DNA from: Bacillota bacterium
Lineage (GTDB): Bacteria; Bacillota; Clostridia; Lachnospirales; Lachnospiraceae
NCBI GenBank assembly: GCA_023409835.1
Contig: JAEYQV010000131.1
Span: 1-46,289 of the forward strand
Reading direction: 5' to 3'
Length of the DNA stretch: 46,289 bases
Shown piece after piece: positions 26,010 to 33,402 of this stretch. A program made the position numbers and the translations under genes. Position 1 is the stretch's first letter. Each line of letters opens with the position of its first letter. The notes beneath the pieces are model-generated. The model searched no databases, was not told the origin of the DNA, and was given only the letters and a program-made list of their open reading frames with translations.

Positions 26010-27317
26010 TCAGTTAAAGATCTCCTTTAACATCTCTATCTCTCTCTCAAAGCTGTGCTTTTCGTTGACCTCCTGCTGCAGGAAGGCATTCACCTGCTTG
26101 ATCTTAGAGATTGCGTAATCAATATCTGCATTGGAACCGTTCTTGTAAGCTCCGATATTGATCAGATCCTCGGCATCCTGATAGGTAGCAAGAACATTCT
26201 TCAGTTTTCCGGCTGCGGTTTTATGCTCCCGGTCAACAATAGAGCTCATAACACGGGAGATGCTCTGCAGAATATCAATGGCTGGATAGTGGTTTTTATG
26301 TCCCAGCTTTCTGGACAGCATAATGTGTCCGTCCAGGATACTTCGTGCCGTGTCGGTAATTGGCTCATTGAAATCATCACCATCCACCAGCACAGTATAC
26401 AGACCGGTAATAGAGCCTTTATCGGAGCAGCCTGCCCGCTCTAAAAGCTTCGGCATCTCGGAATACACGCTGGGTGGATATCCTCTGGAAACCGGGGGTT
26501 CGCCGGAGGCTAAACCGATTTCCCGCTGTGCCATTGAGAAACGGGTTAAGGAGTCCATCATCAGAAGCACATCCTTGCCCTGGTCCCGGAAATATTCAGC
26601 AATTGCTGTCGCTGTCTTTGCAGCCTTTTTACGAATTAAGGCGGGTTTATCGGAGGTCGCAATCACTACGACGGAGCGCTTCATTCCTTCTTCTCCGAGG
26701 TCCCTTTCAATGAATTCCCGGACCTCTCTGCCTCGCTCTCCAATCAGAGCAATGACATTGATATCCGCCTTCGTGTTTCTGGCAAACATGCCAAGAAGAG
26801 TGCTCTTGCCGACTCCGCTTCCCGCAAAGATACCTATTCTCTGTCCCTTTCCTACGGTCAGCATGGAATCAACCGCTTTTACCCCAAGTGGTAATACCTC
26901 ATCAATTATTTTTCTCTTCATCGGGTCCGGCGGAGCCGCTTCCGATGGATAATACCGGTTAACGTGAAAGGAAGAGCCATCCATCGGGAACCCCAGTCCA
27001 TCCAGTGTCTTACCCAACAGCTCTTCACCGACCGGAACCTTGAAGGAGGAGCCGGAATTCTCTACCATGCTTCCGATTCCGACACCGGTCATATCATCGT
27101 AGGGCATCAGAAGAATTCTATTCTCACGAAACCCCACTACCTCTGTAATCTTTCTCTCGGTGAGGTTGTCCCCGGTAATATAGCAAACATCATTTAAGCT
27201 GGAAGTCGGCCCGGTCGCTTCAATGGTAAGACCTACCAGCTTATTCACCCTGCCGATTTCTTTCACGAAGCTTTTATCTTTCAGTTGCCTGTACTTATCA
27301 AAATCGACTAAACTCAT
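26010..27317 (-). CDS. fliI: Flagellar type III export ATPase FliI
   Basis: Hexameric ATPase, related to F1-ATPase beta, that readies export substrates. The 435 residues include the Walker A motif GIFAGSGVGKSTLLG (about 163-177), then GERGREVREF, Walker B VLLMMDSLTRF and the arginine-finger region. Start taken at ATG 27317 (MSLVDFDKYRQL), with GGAG about ten bases upstream; the longer frame adds eight residues not expected in the family. A strong sigma-28-like site lies just upstream. Confidence 0.97.
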   Translation of the reverse strand: MSLVDFDKYRQLKDKSFVKEIGRVNKLVGLTIEATGPTSSLNDVCYITGDNLTERKITEVVGFRENRILLMPYDDMTGVGIGSMVENSGSSFKVPVGEELLGKTLDGLGFPMDGSSFHVNRYYPSEAAPPDPMKRKIIDEVLPLGVKAVDSMLTVGKGQRIGIFAGSGVGKSTLLGMFARNTKADINVIALIGERGREVREFIERDLGEEGMKRSVVVIATSDKPALIRKKAAKTATAIAEYFRDQGKDVLLMMDSLTRFSMAQREIGLASGEPPVSRGYPPSVYSEMPKLLERAGCSDKGSITGLYTVLVDGDDFNEPITDTARSILDGHIMLSRKLGHKNHYPAIDILQSISRVMSSIVDREHKTAAGKLKNVLATYQDAEDLINIGAYKNGSNADIDYAISKIKQVNAFLQQEVNEKHSFEREIEMLKEIFN

Positions 27318-27354
27318 CCTGCCTGCTCTCCAATAATTCAATGGTTATTAATCT

Positions 27355-27382
27355 ATATCGGCATAAATCGTCAAAAACTATA
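27355..27382 (-). promoter_or_regulatory. Sigma-28-like promoter before fliI
   Basis: Minus-strand TATAGTTT (27375-27382) and GCCGATAT (27355-27362) are separated by 12 bases. The -10 matches GCCGATAT perfectly and the -35 matches TAAAGTTT at 7 of 8. Transcription would begin about 30 bp before fliI. The -35 overlaps the fliH stop. Recognition by the SigD encoded at the operon end would give feedback; no experiment is implied. Confidence 0.5.
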
Positions 27383-28157
27383 TACCGCCAAGAAGTTTTA
27401 TGTTCGTAATCAGATTCGTCAGCTGTACATCCAGACTGCAATCGATTACCTTAAGCTCTGTCTCAATCCTGCATTGATTCTTGACCAGGCTTCCATCCTC
27501 TGTAATATACAGGTTCATCTCCCTGCCCGACAGACCGATCAGATAATCCTTCTTGCTGACCAGGAATTCATAATCCTCCCTGTTGACCCTGATGGTATAG
27601 GCATCTGCCTTATCCATATTAAGAAAGGCCCGTTCTACAAGATACAGAATGACACCCTGCTGATCCTCTACCAGAATTCCGGTTATCTTCTCAATCAGCT
27701 CCGCCATAATCCCGGCCATCTGTGGCTCAAGCTCTGCCACGAGTGCTTCGTATTCCTTCTGCTGGCTCCTGCGCTGCTGCTCCAGCTCCTCAAGTCTCTT
27801 TTGTACTTCCTTCCGGCTCTGAAGCTGTCCTTCCTCATAGCCCTTTTTCTTAGCGGATGCCAATGCCTCGGCTTTTATCTGTTCTGCCTCAAGCTTTGCT
27901 TTATCAATAATGCTCTTGGCTTCCTTCCTGGCATTCTCAAGTATCTTATCTGACTTCTTTATCAGCTCCTCCTCAGAGGGAGCCGGATCAACTACAACCG
28001 CCCGGAGTCCCTCGACAAATCCGCTGTTATCCTCTACCATAACCATCCGGTGATTTCTCAGTGCCTGGATATCAGCATCCCTCTTTATATGGCTGTCGAT
28101 GGTTTTCTTCTCTTCCTCTTCATACCGGACGGAATAAGCTTTAATTACATTAGACAA
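27378..28157 (-). CDS. fliH: Flagellar export ATPase regulator FliH
   Basis: FliH dimers hold FliI and FliJ and dock them at the export gate. The 259 residues are a long charged coiled coil (about 75-150) followed by a V-ATPase E-subunit-like C-terminal domain. The start is a TTG at 28157 (MSNVIKAYSV), with GGAGG 11 bases upstream. The longer frame runs back through 96 bp of fliG and has no support. The start overlaps the fliG stop by eight bases. Confidence 0.9.
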   Translation of the reverse strand: MSNVIKAYSVRYEEEEKKTIDSHIKRDADIQALRNHRMVMVEDNSGFVEGLRAVVVDPAPSEEELIKKSDKILENARKEAKSIIDKAKLEAEQIKAEALASAKKKGYEEGQLQSRKEVQKRLEELEQQRRSQQKEYEALVAELEPQMAGIMAELIEKITGILVEDQQGVILYLVERAFLNMDKADAYTIRVNREDYEFLVSKKDYLIGLSGREMNLYITEDGSLVKNQCRIETELKVIDCSLDVQLTNLITNIKLLGGI

Positions 28158-29169
28158 TGATCTCGTCACCTCCGCCTCTGGAAATGATAATCTCAGAGGA
28201 ATCCTCCAGTTTTCTGATAATATTAACAATCCTCTGCTGAGCTTCTTCGACATCCTTTAAGCGGACAGGACCCATATATTCCATATCCTCCTTGATCATG
28301 GCAGCCAGACGCTTGGAGAGATTATTAAAGATAACATTCTGCACTTCTTCGTTGGAGCCCTTCAGTGCAACCGCCAGCTCGTTATTATCAACCTCCCTGA
28401 GCACTCTCTGGATGGATTTATCATCAAGACTTAAGATATCCTCGAATACAAACATCTTTCTCCTGATCTCATCTGCAAGCTCCGGTTCTTCTATTTCAAG
28501 GGTCTCCATAATATGCTTCTCTGTACCGCGGTCTACCGTGTTGAGAATCTCTACGATAGAATCCACACCTCCGACAATGGTGTAATCCTGATTTACTAAG
28601 GAAGCCAGCTTTCTCTCCAGCACCTTTTCCACTTCCTTGATTACATCCGGTGAGGTACGATCCATTTGCGCGATACGCCTTGCTACATCAGCCTGCTTAT
28701 CCGGTGTCAGGGATGAGATGATCGTCGAAGCCTGAGAAGGTGACAGGTACGACAGGATCAATGCAATCGTCTGCGGATGCTCATCCTGAATAAAGTTCAA
28801 TAACTGGGAAGCGTCCGTCTTGCGGACAAATTCGAAGGGACGTACCTGAAGGGAAGCTGTAAGCTTACCGATTACATCCTTCGCCTTCTCCACTCCGAGT
28901 GCTTTCTCAAGCAGCTCCTTCGCGTAAGCGATACCGCCCTCCGCTATGTATTGCTGAGCCAGACAGATCTCATAGAATTCATCCATGACCTGGTCCTTGG
29001 TTGCCGGTGAAATGCTTCTTGTATTCGCAATTTCAAGAGTAAGAGTCTCAATCTCATCCTCCTTCAGATGCTTAAATATAGTTGCAGATCGTTCCGGACC
29101 CAGTGAAATCAGAAGAATCGCGGCCTTCTGAACGCCGGTTATATCATTATTAACTCCAGCTCTTGCCAT
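28150..29169 (-). CDS. fliG: Flagellar motor switch protein FliG
   Basis: Rotor protein that meets the stator and transmits torque. The 339 residues show ARM-like N, middle and C domains, the conserved DEHPQTIALILSYL motif (about 128-141), and charged C-terminal helices around EEPELADEIRRKMFVFEDI. GGAGG seven bases before the ATG sets the start. Gap to fliF: 105 bp with a hairpin. Confidence 0.97.
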   Translation of the reverse strand: MARAGVNNDITGVQKAAILLISLGPERSATIFKHLKEDEIETLTLEIANTRSISPATKDQVMDEFYEICLAQQYIAEGGIAYAKELLEKALGVEKAKDVIGKLTASLQVRPFEFVRKTDASQLLNFIQDEHPQTIALILSYLSPSQASTIISSLTPDKQADVARRIAQMDRTSPDVIKEVEKVLERKLASLVNQDYTIVGGVDSIVEILNTVDRGTEKHIMETLEIEEPELADEIRRKMFVFEDILSLDDKSIQRVLREVDNNELAVALKGSNEEVQNVIFNNLSKRLAAMIKEDMEYMGPVRLKDVEEAQQRIVNIIRKLEDSSEIIISRGGGDEIIV

Positions 29170-29226
29170 ATATATCCTCCATATTGCCTTGCAGCAACCA
29201 TCAGGGTTAATCCCTTATCCTATGTC

Positions 29227-29242
29227 TGCCCGCCATCGGGCA
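29227..29242. other. Perfect hairpin between fliF and fliG
   Basis: TGCCCG and CGGGCA form a 6-bp stem with a four-base loop in the 105-bp gap. No U-tract follows; an RNA processing or stability role is possible. Confidence 0.45.
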
Positions 29243-29274
29243 TATGTTTATATCTTCAAAACAATAGGGAACGC

Positions 29275-30870
29275 TTAGCTCCAATCCTCGTTTAGCCAGT
29301 TTCTTAACAGCTGTGCTACCGCATCCGGTTTCTCATCGACGAATTTCTCTATCATCTTACGTACCTCGGAAACCTCATTGAATTCAATATCCTCAATTGA
29401 TTGGTTCTCTTTTGTAGTAGCCAGCAGCTGTTCCACGGATAACTCCGGTTCCAGCTCCGTAACCTCCACCGGTCCGAAGCCTTTAAATACCACAAACAGG
29501 ATCAGTGCGACGATCAATGCTGCCAGAATATACTGCAGGTAATCGGTAAAGCTTTTCTTCTCCACTACCTTCGGAACGAATACCGGTTGCTCGATTGCAG
29601 ATATCTGTATCTTATCTTCCGGAATACCCGTAGCCATGGATACCATCGTGACCAGCTCCGGATCTACCGTTAATTTTGACTCCTTATTGTTCATCAGGGC
29701 ATAATCCTCAAAGGTGGTGCCCTCCAATAGTCCCTGGCGCTCCAGGTCCTCTTCCTTATGGGTGGTCAGTGATCGCAGGAGGATACTGACAGAGGATTTC
29801 GTCGAATCGATTGCTCCTACCTCGTACTCCGTATTGGTCACCCTCTCGTTCGGAAGGTAATCATACTCCTCAATCTTAACATTACCTGTAGTTGAGGAGG
29901 AATCCTGAAGCACGTAGCCTGTTCCATCATTGGAGGAGGTTCCGGGTACGCCGCCGGAGTTTCCCGCATTTTCCGAATTATAGGTATAGCTGTGGCTGTA
30001 CAGACCCTGCTCCTGTCCTTCTCCCGGAATATATTCCGTATAGAGCTGGGTCACCTTGGTATTATCGATAACAAGGTTGGGTGCAATCTCCACATCATCA
30101 TAGCCGCCGCTCTTGAGCAACAGCATGTAAAGGTTATTGATAAAGGTACCTCTGAGACGTTCGCGGTAATCCTCATTGCTGTTGGCTGCACCGGAATACA
30201 GATCCCGTTCACCGCCATACAGCAGATTGCCGTTCTGGTCCGCCACCCGGATCTTTTCCGGGGTGCTGTTGCCGATAACGGAAGCAACCACTTCTGCGAT
30301 TGTCTCGGCTGTTTTCACTTCAAAATCCTTATTTACAGTCAGCAGGACACTGGCATTGGTTTCCTGGGCCGGCGCAAGTATAGAATTCGAAGCCTCCACG
30401 GGTATATAGTAAACCTCTGCGTCATCCACACCGGTCATTGTTATGATGTAATTGCGTAATTGATTCTGCATATAGAGATTCAGCTTCAGCGTACGGTCAC
30501 TGTTGGTCGTACCCAGGCTGTTATTCAGAAGCTCGTCCAGAGTCAGTCCGGTAGACGGCATGTCATTACTGGCAAGCAAAAGAACCGCATCAGAATATCT
30601 CTTGATATCAACCGATACGGTAATATTATCCGATCCAAGCTTATACTTAATTCCCTGATCCTTGAGTAAATCGATGACCTCACTGGCATCCTTGGGGGAT
30701 TCGGTAATTGTCAGTTCTTCATATTGTACCCTGCTTGCAACCACATATAATACGATAAATGCAAATAAAACGGCGCAGAATACGCTGACGATAATCGTCT
30801 TCTGCTTACCGGTATACTTGTTCCATATAGCCAGTAATTTCTTTGGTATTTCCTTCAATCTGTCTACCAT
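29275..30870 (-). CDS. fliF: Flagellar MS-ring protein FliF
   Basis: Membrane ring protein on which the flagellum is built. The 531 residues have one N-terminal membrane helix (about 25-47), two periplasmic-type ring-building domains, a long Ser/Gly/Asn-rich region (about 290-340), a second membrane helix (about 445-467), and the C-terminal FliG-binding end (AQLLRNWLNEDWS). AGGAG lies close before the ATG. Confidence 0.97.
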   Translation of the reverse strand: MVDRLKEIPKKLLAIWNKYTGKQKTIIVSVFCAVLFAFIVLYVVASRVQYEELTITESPKDASEVIDLLKDQGIKYKLGSDNITVSVDIKRYSDAVLLLASNDMPSTGLTLDELLNNSLGTTNSDRTLKLNLYMQNQLRNYIITMTGVDDAEVYYIPVEASNSILAPAQETNASVLLTVNKDFEVKTAETIAEVVASVIGNSTPEKIRVADQNGNLLYGGERDLYSGAANSNEDYRERLRGTFINNLYMLLLKSGGYDDVEIAPNLVIDNTKVTQLYTEYIPGEGQEQGLYSHSYTYNSENAGNSGGVPGTSSNDGTGYVLQDSSSTTGNVKIEEYDYLPNERVTNTEYEVGAIDSTKSSVSILLRSLTTHKEEDLERQGLLEGTTFEDYALMNNKESKLTVDPELVTMVSMATGIPEDKIQISAIEQPVFVPKVVEKKSFTDYLQYILAALIVALILFVVFKGFGPVEVTELEPELSVEQLLATTKENQSIEDIEFNEVSEVRKMIEKFVDEKPDAVAQLLRNWLNEDWS

Positions 30871-30907
30871 TATCCCGTACTCCTTAAGAATATACTAATT
30901 CTCTTCA

Positions 30908-31225
30908 TTAGAATTGCAGATTCATAATCTCTTTATAGGCGTCCAGTACCTGGTTTCTGATCGCAACAGTGTATTGTAAGGATAAATTCGCCTTCTGCTG
31001 AGCAATCTGCAAATCATGGGTATTGTCCGTAAGACCTAATGAATAAGCCATCTCTGCTTCTTCCGCAGCATTGGTATAGTTATTTGTTTCATTGATCATG
31101 CCGATCGCGGCCTGAAATAAGCTTTCAAAGGTTTTATTGCGGTTATCCGTAGCCGTTTTAGTTGAATCTGTTCCGTATTTACTTAATTCTGCTAAGTCTA
31201 TTTTTCCGATGGATGATATGTTCAT
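30908..31225 (-). CDS. fliE: Basal body protein FliE
   Basis: Links the MS ring to the rod. The 105 residues show the conserved C-terminal half LQIAQQKANLSLQYTVAIRN and VLDAYKEIMNLQF. GGAGG precedes the ATG. It follows flgC by 13 bp. Confidence 0.95.
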   Translation of the reverse strand: MNISSIGKIDLAELSKYGTDSTKTATDNRNKTFESLFQAAIGMINETNNYTNAAEEAEMAYSLGLTDNTHDLQIAQQKANLSLQYTVAIRNQVLDAYKEIMNLQF

Positions 31226-31238
31226 TTCTTACCTCCGT

Positions 31239-31676
31239 TTATTTTCCTACCTCAAGACCTTTCAGCGCCATATTCTTTGTGGCATTAAAGGCTGTCACGT
31301 TGGCTTCATAGGATCTGGTTGCATCAATCAGATCCGTCATTTCCTGAACAATATTGACATTCGGATAGGTCACATAACCCTCTTCATCCGCATCCGGATG
31401 AGTCGGATCATAAACCTTTCTCATCTCTGCTTCCGTATCCTCAGAGATCTTGGTTACTTTCACACCGTTTCCTGCGGTTCCCTGGGTCTTCATCAGGACT
31501 TCGCCGAAGGGGGTAACATCCTTCTCGGCAAACACCACTGTTTTCCTGCGGTAAGGGTTCCCGTTCTCATCACGGGTAGTACTTACATTCGCAATATTCT
31601 GGGATATAATATCCATCCTGAGTCTCTGCGCCGTCATTCCGCTGGCGCTGATATTCATTCCGTTTAAGGCTGACAT
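31239..31676 (-). CDS. flgC: Proximal rod protein FlgC
   Basis: Rod subunit. From the ATG at 31676 the 145 residues begin MSALNGMNISASGMTAQRLR, the family start, then QNIANVSTTRDENGNPYRRK, and end with the rod/hook helix TRSYEANVTAFNATKNM. GGGGGA nine bases upstream decides the start; the longer frame has 15 extra residues with no site. Confidence 0.96.
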   Translation of the reverse strand: MSALNGMNISASGMTAQRLRMDIISQNIANVSTTRDENGNPYRRKTVVFAEKDVTPFGEVLMKTQGTAGNGVKVTKISEDTEAEMRKVYDPTHPDADEEGYVTYPNVNIVQEMTDLIDATRSYEANVTAFNATKNMALKGLEVGK

Positions 31677-31756
31677 AATATGGTCCCCCTTTTCTATGTA
31701 TTCTCTCTGCCTGCTATCCATCCTGCGGCAGTTTATCCTGGTATGAATGATTATAC

Positions 31757-32143
31757 TTACTTCTGAAGAACTGCCTTCAGACGATTAAATTCCTGTGTCA
31801 TGGAATCCAGCAACGCATAATAACGAATCTGGTTCTCAGCCAGATTCGCTGATTCCGTATCAATATCCACGTTATTACCATCCAGCCGGTAGCTGTATCC
31901 GGCATAATCCGTATATACGCTGGCATCTAAGGTATTCAGGTTGGCCTTGGCAACTCGCTTATCAAGGGAATTATCTCCCAGCAAAGCCTGCATCAGATAG
32001 GATTCAAATTGTACATCCTTTCGTTTATACCCGGGAGTGTCCACATTGGCGATATTGTTATTGATGACCTCGTTCCGCTTCCAGCTCGCATCAGCTGCTT
32101 TGTCCAGAACATTAATGTAATTAAAGGCATTTGAACCAATCAT
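31757..32143 (-). CDS. flgB: Proximal rod protein FlgB
   Basis: Rod subunit and first gene of the fla/che cluster. The 128 residues carry NNIANVDTPGYKRKDVQFE near the N terminus and end with LLDSMTQEFNRLKAVL. GGAG seven bases upstream of the ATG. Two sigma-A-like promoters lie in the 231-bp gap to codY. Confidence 0.96.
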   Translation of the reverse strand: MIGSNAFNYINVLDKAADASWKRNEVINNNIANVDTPGYKRKDVQFESYLMQALLGDNSLDKRVAKANLNTLDASVYTDYAGYSYRLDGNNVDIDTESANLAENQIRYYALLDSMTQEFNRLKAVLQK

Positions 32144-32169
32144 TTACATACTCCTTTCCTTATGACATT

Positions 32170-32198
32170 ATTATAATTATTATTTAAAAAAAGCACAA
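32170..32198 (-). promoter_or_regulatory. Sigma-A-like promoter P2 of the fla/che operon
   Basis: Minus-strand TTGTGC (32193-32198), 17-base spacer, perfect TATAAT (32170-32175). The start would lie about 20 bp before flgB. The spacer includes a T7 run. Confidence 0.5.
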
Positions 32199-32199
32199 G

Positions 32200-32214
32200 A
32201 TATATTTGAAAATA
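32200..32214 (-). promoter_or_regulatory. Possible CodY box before flgB
   Basis: Minus-strand TATTTTCAAATATAT matches AATTTTCWGAAAATT at 10 of 15. It lies between the two flgB promoters. AT-rich surroundings make chance matches likely. Confidence 0.25.
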
Positions 32215-32221
32215 TAGTAGA

Positions 32222-32251
32222 ATTATACTACACCTTGTATTTTCGTGGAAA
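32222..32251 (-). promoter_or_regulatory. Sigma-A-like promoter P1 of the fla/che operon
   Basis: Minus-strand TTTCCA (32246-32251), 18-base spacer, TATAAT (32222-32227). A small inverted repeat (GTAG/CTAC) surrounds the -10. Confidence 0.45.
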
Positions 32252-32319
32252 TTGCTGTCCAATATCGGTTTTTTTGAGAATATTAGACTATTAATGCATT
32301 TTGTTGTACTTTGAATAGT

Positions 32320-32358
32320 AAAAAAAGGACTTATGGGTTTCATCCCACAAATCCTTTT
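32320..32358 (-). terminator. Rho-independent terminator after codY
   Basis: A 15-bp stem (with two G-U pairs) and a six-base loop ATGAAA, followed by T7 on the minus strand, 17 bp after the codY stop. It separates codY from flgB transcription. Confidence 0.9.
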
Positions 32359-32374
32359 GCTATCTGACAATCCA

Positions 32375-33145
32375 TTAATTATTCATATTCTTTAATTCAT
32401 CAAAAACCACATCATTGAGTACCTTGATATAGGTTCCCTTCATTCCGGAGGAACGGGATTCTATTACTCCCGCGCTTTCAAACTTTCGTAATGCATTGAC
32501 GATAACCGATCTTGTGATCCCTACCCTGTCAGCAATCTTACTCGCAACCAATATTCCTTCGTTGCCTCTCAGCTCATCAAAAATATGGGTAATTGCTTCC
32601 AGCTCCGAGAAGGATAAGGTGCTGATCGCTGATTTTACAATCTGGACCTTACGGTTCTCCTCCGCATTCTCCTCATTAACGGATCTCATCATCTCAAGAC
32701 CTACAACTGTCGTCCCATATTCACTTAGAATAATATCATCCAGGGTATAGGGTGCTCCGGTCTTATATAAGAATAATGTACCCAGCCTTTCTCCGGCAAT
32801 GTCAATCGGCGTTATAATCGCCTGATAGGAATCTACATTGTCAAACTCAAATCCAAGTGTTCTAAGATTAACATTTTCTTTGGTAGATAGTATATTCAGG
32901 AGCCTCTCGTTCAATAAGCCGTCGATATGCCGTCCTACCACATCCTTAATCAATTCCTTGATTTCAATAATATCAGCACGGTTTTTAACACCAAGAACCT
33001 TTCCCTTTCGGCTGATAACCAAAACATTAGATTCCAGTATCTCACTTAAAACAACACAGATGTCATTGAAAACCACCTTATGTGAATTGTTATTATGCAG
33101 TAAGTTATTGATCTTTCTTGTCTTATCCAGTAACTGTACACTCAT
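32375..33145 (-). CDS. codY: Global transcription regulator CodY
   Basis: GTP- and branched-chain-amino-acid-sensing repressor of stationary-phase genes. From the ATG at 33145 (GGAGGAG nine bases upstream) the 256 residues begin SVQLLDKTRKINNLLH, have a GAF sensor domain, and end in a winged helix-turn-helix, ASKIADRVGITRSVIVNALRK... The longer reading frame adds 73 residues from the AT-rich leader. In B. subtilis codY also sits directly before flgB and represses motility; that role here is inferred from position. Confidence 0.97.
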   Translation of the reverse strand: MSVQLLDKTRKINNLLHNNNSHKVVFNDICVVLSEILESNVLVISRKGKVLGVKNRADIIEIKELIKDVVGRHIDGLLNERLLNILSTKENVNLRTLGFEFDNVDSYQAIITPIDIAGERLGTLFLYKTGAPYTLDDIILSEYGTTVVGLEMMRSVNEENAEENRKVQIVKSAISTLSFSELEAITHIFDELRGNEGILVASKIADRVGITRSVIVNALRKFESAGVIESRSSGMKGTYIKVLNDVVFDELKNMNN

Positions 33146-33231
33146 GAAATGGCTCCTCCAAATGTAATCTATTCCTCCCGATTCCTTAGACATATTGTCT
33201 TTGAGTCGAACAAGGCAGTACCATATAGAAG

Positions 33232-33246
33232 AATTTTCTAATTGTA
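33232..33246 (-). promoter_or_regulatory. Possible CodY box in the codY leader
   Basis: Minus-strand TACAATTAGAAAATT matches 10 of 15 of the CodY consensus, with a perfect WGAAAATT half. It lies just downstream of the codY -10. Suggests autoregulation, weakly. Confidence 0.3.
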
Positions 33247-33257
33247 CTACCTTTTCA

Positions 33258-33286
33258 ATTTTATCACATATTATTTTGAAAAACAA
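33258..33286 (-). promoter_or_regulatory. Sigma-A-like promoter of codY
   Basis: Minus-strand TTGTTT (33281-33286), 17-base spacer, TAAAAT (33258-33263). The remaining AT-rich topA-codY gap (33146-33402) holds no gene. Confidence 0.5.
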
Positions 33287-33402
33287 TACTTTATTCTTAA
33301 TTTTGACACACTTTTTCAATACAATTGGGAATATTATAGTAAATTTTTCAATTTTTCTTATCAATAAAACATATTCTCATTAAGTATACAGATATTGTCC
33401 GC

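Noticed and set aside
26323..26952. 209-codon open frame on the plus strand
   Set aside because: It lies wholly antisense to conserved fliI, has no ribosome site or recognisable domain, and such frames are expected opposite codon-biased genes.
32254..32270. Sigma-28 promoter before flgB (ACCGATAT)
   Set aside because: No TAAA-type -35 at the right distance, and first genes of fla/che operons are normally sigma-A dependent.
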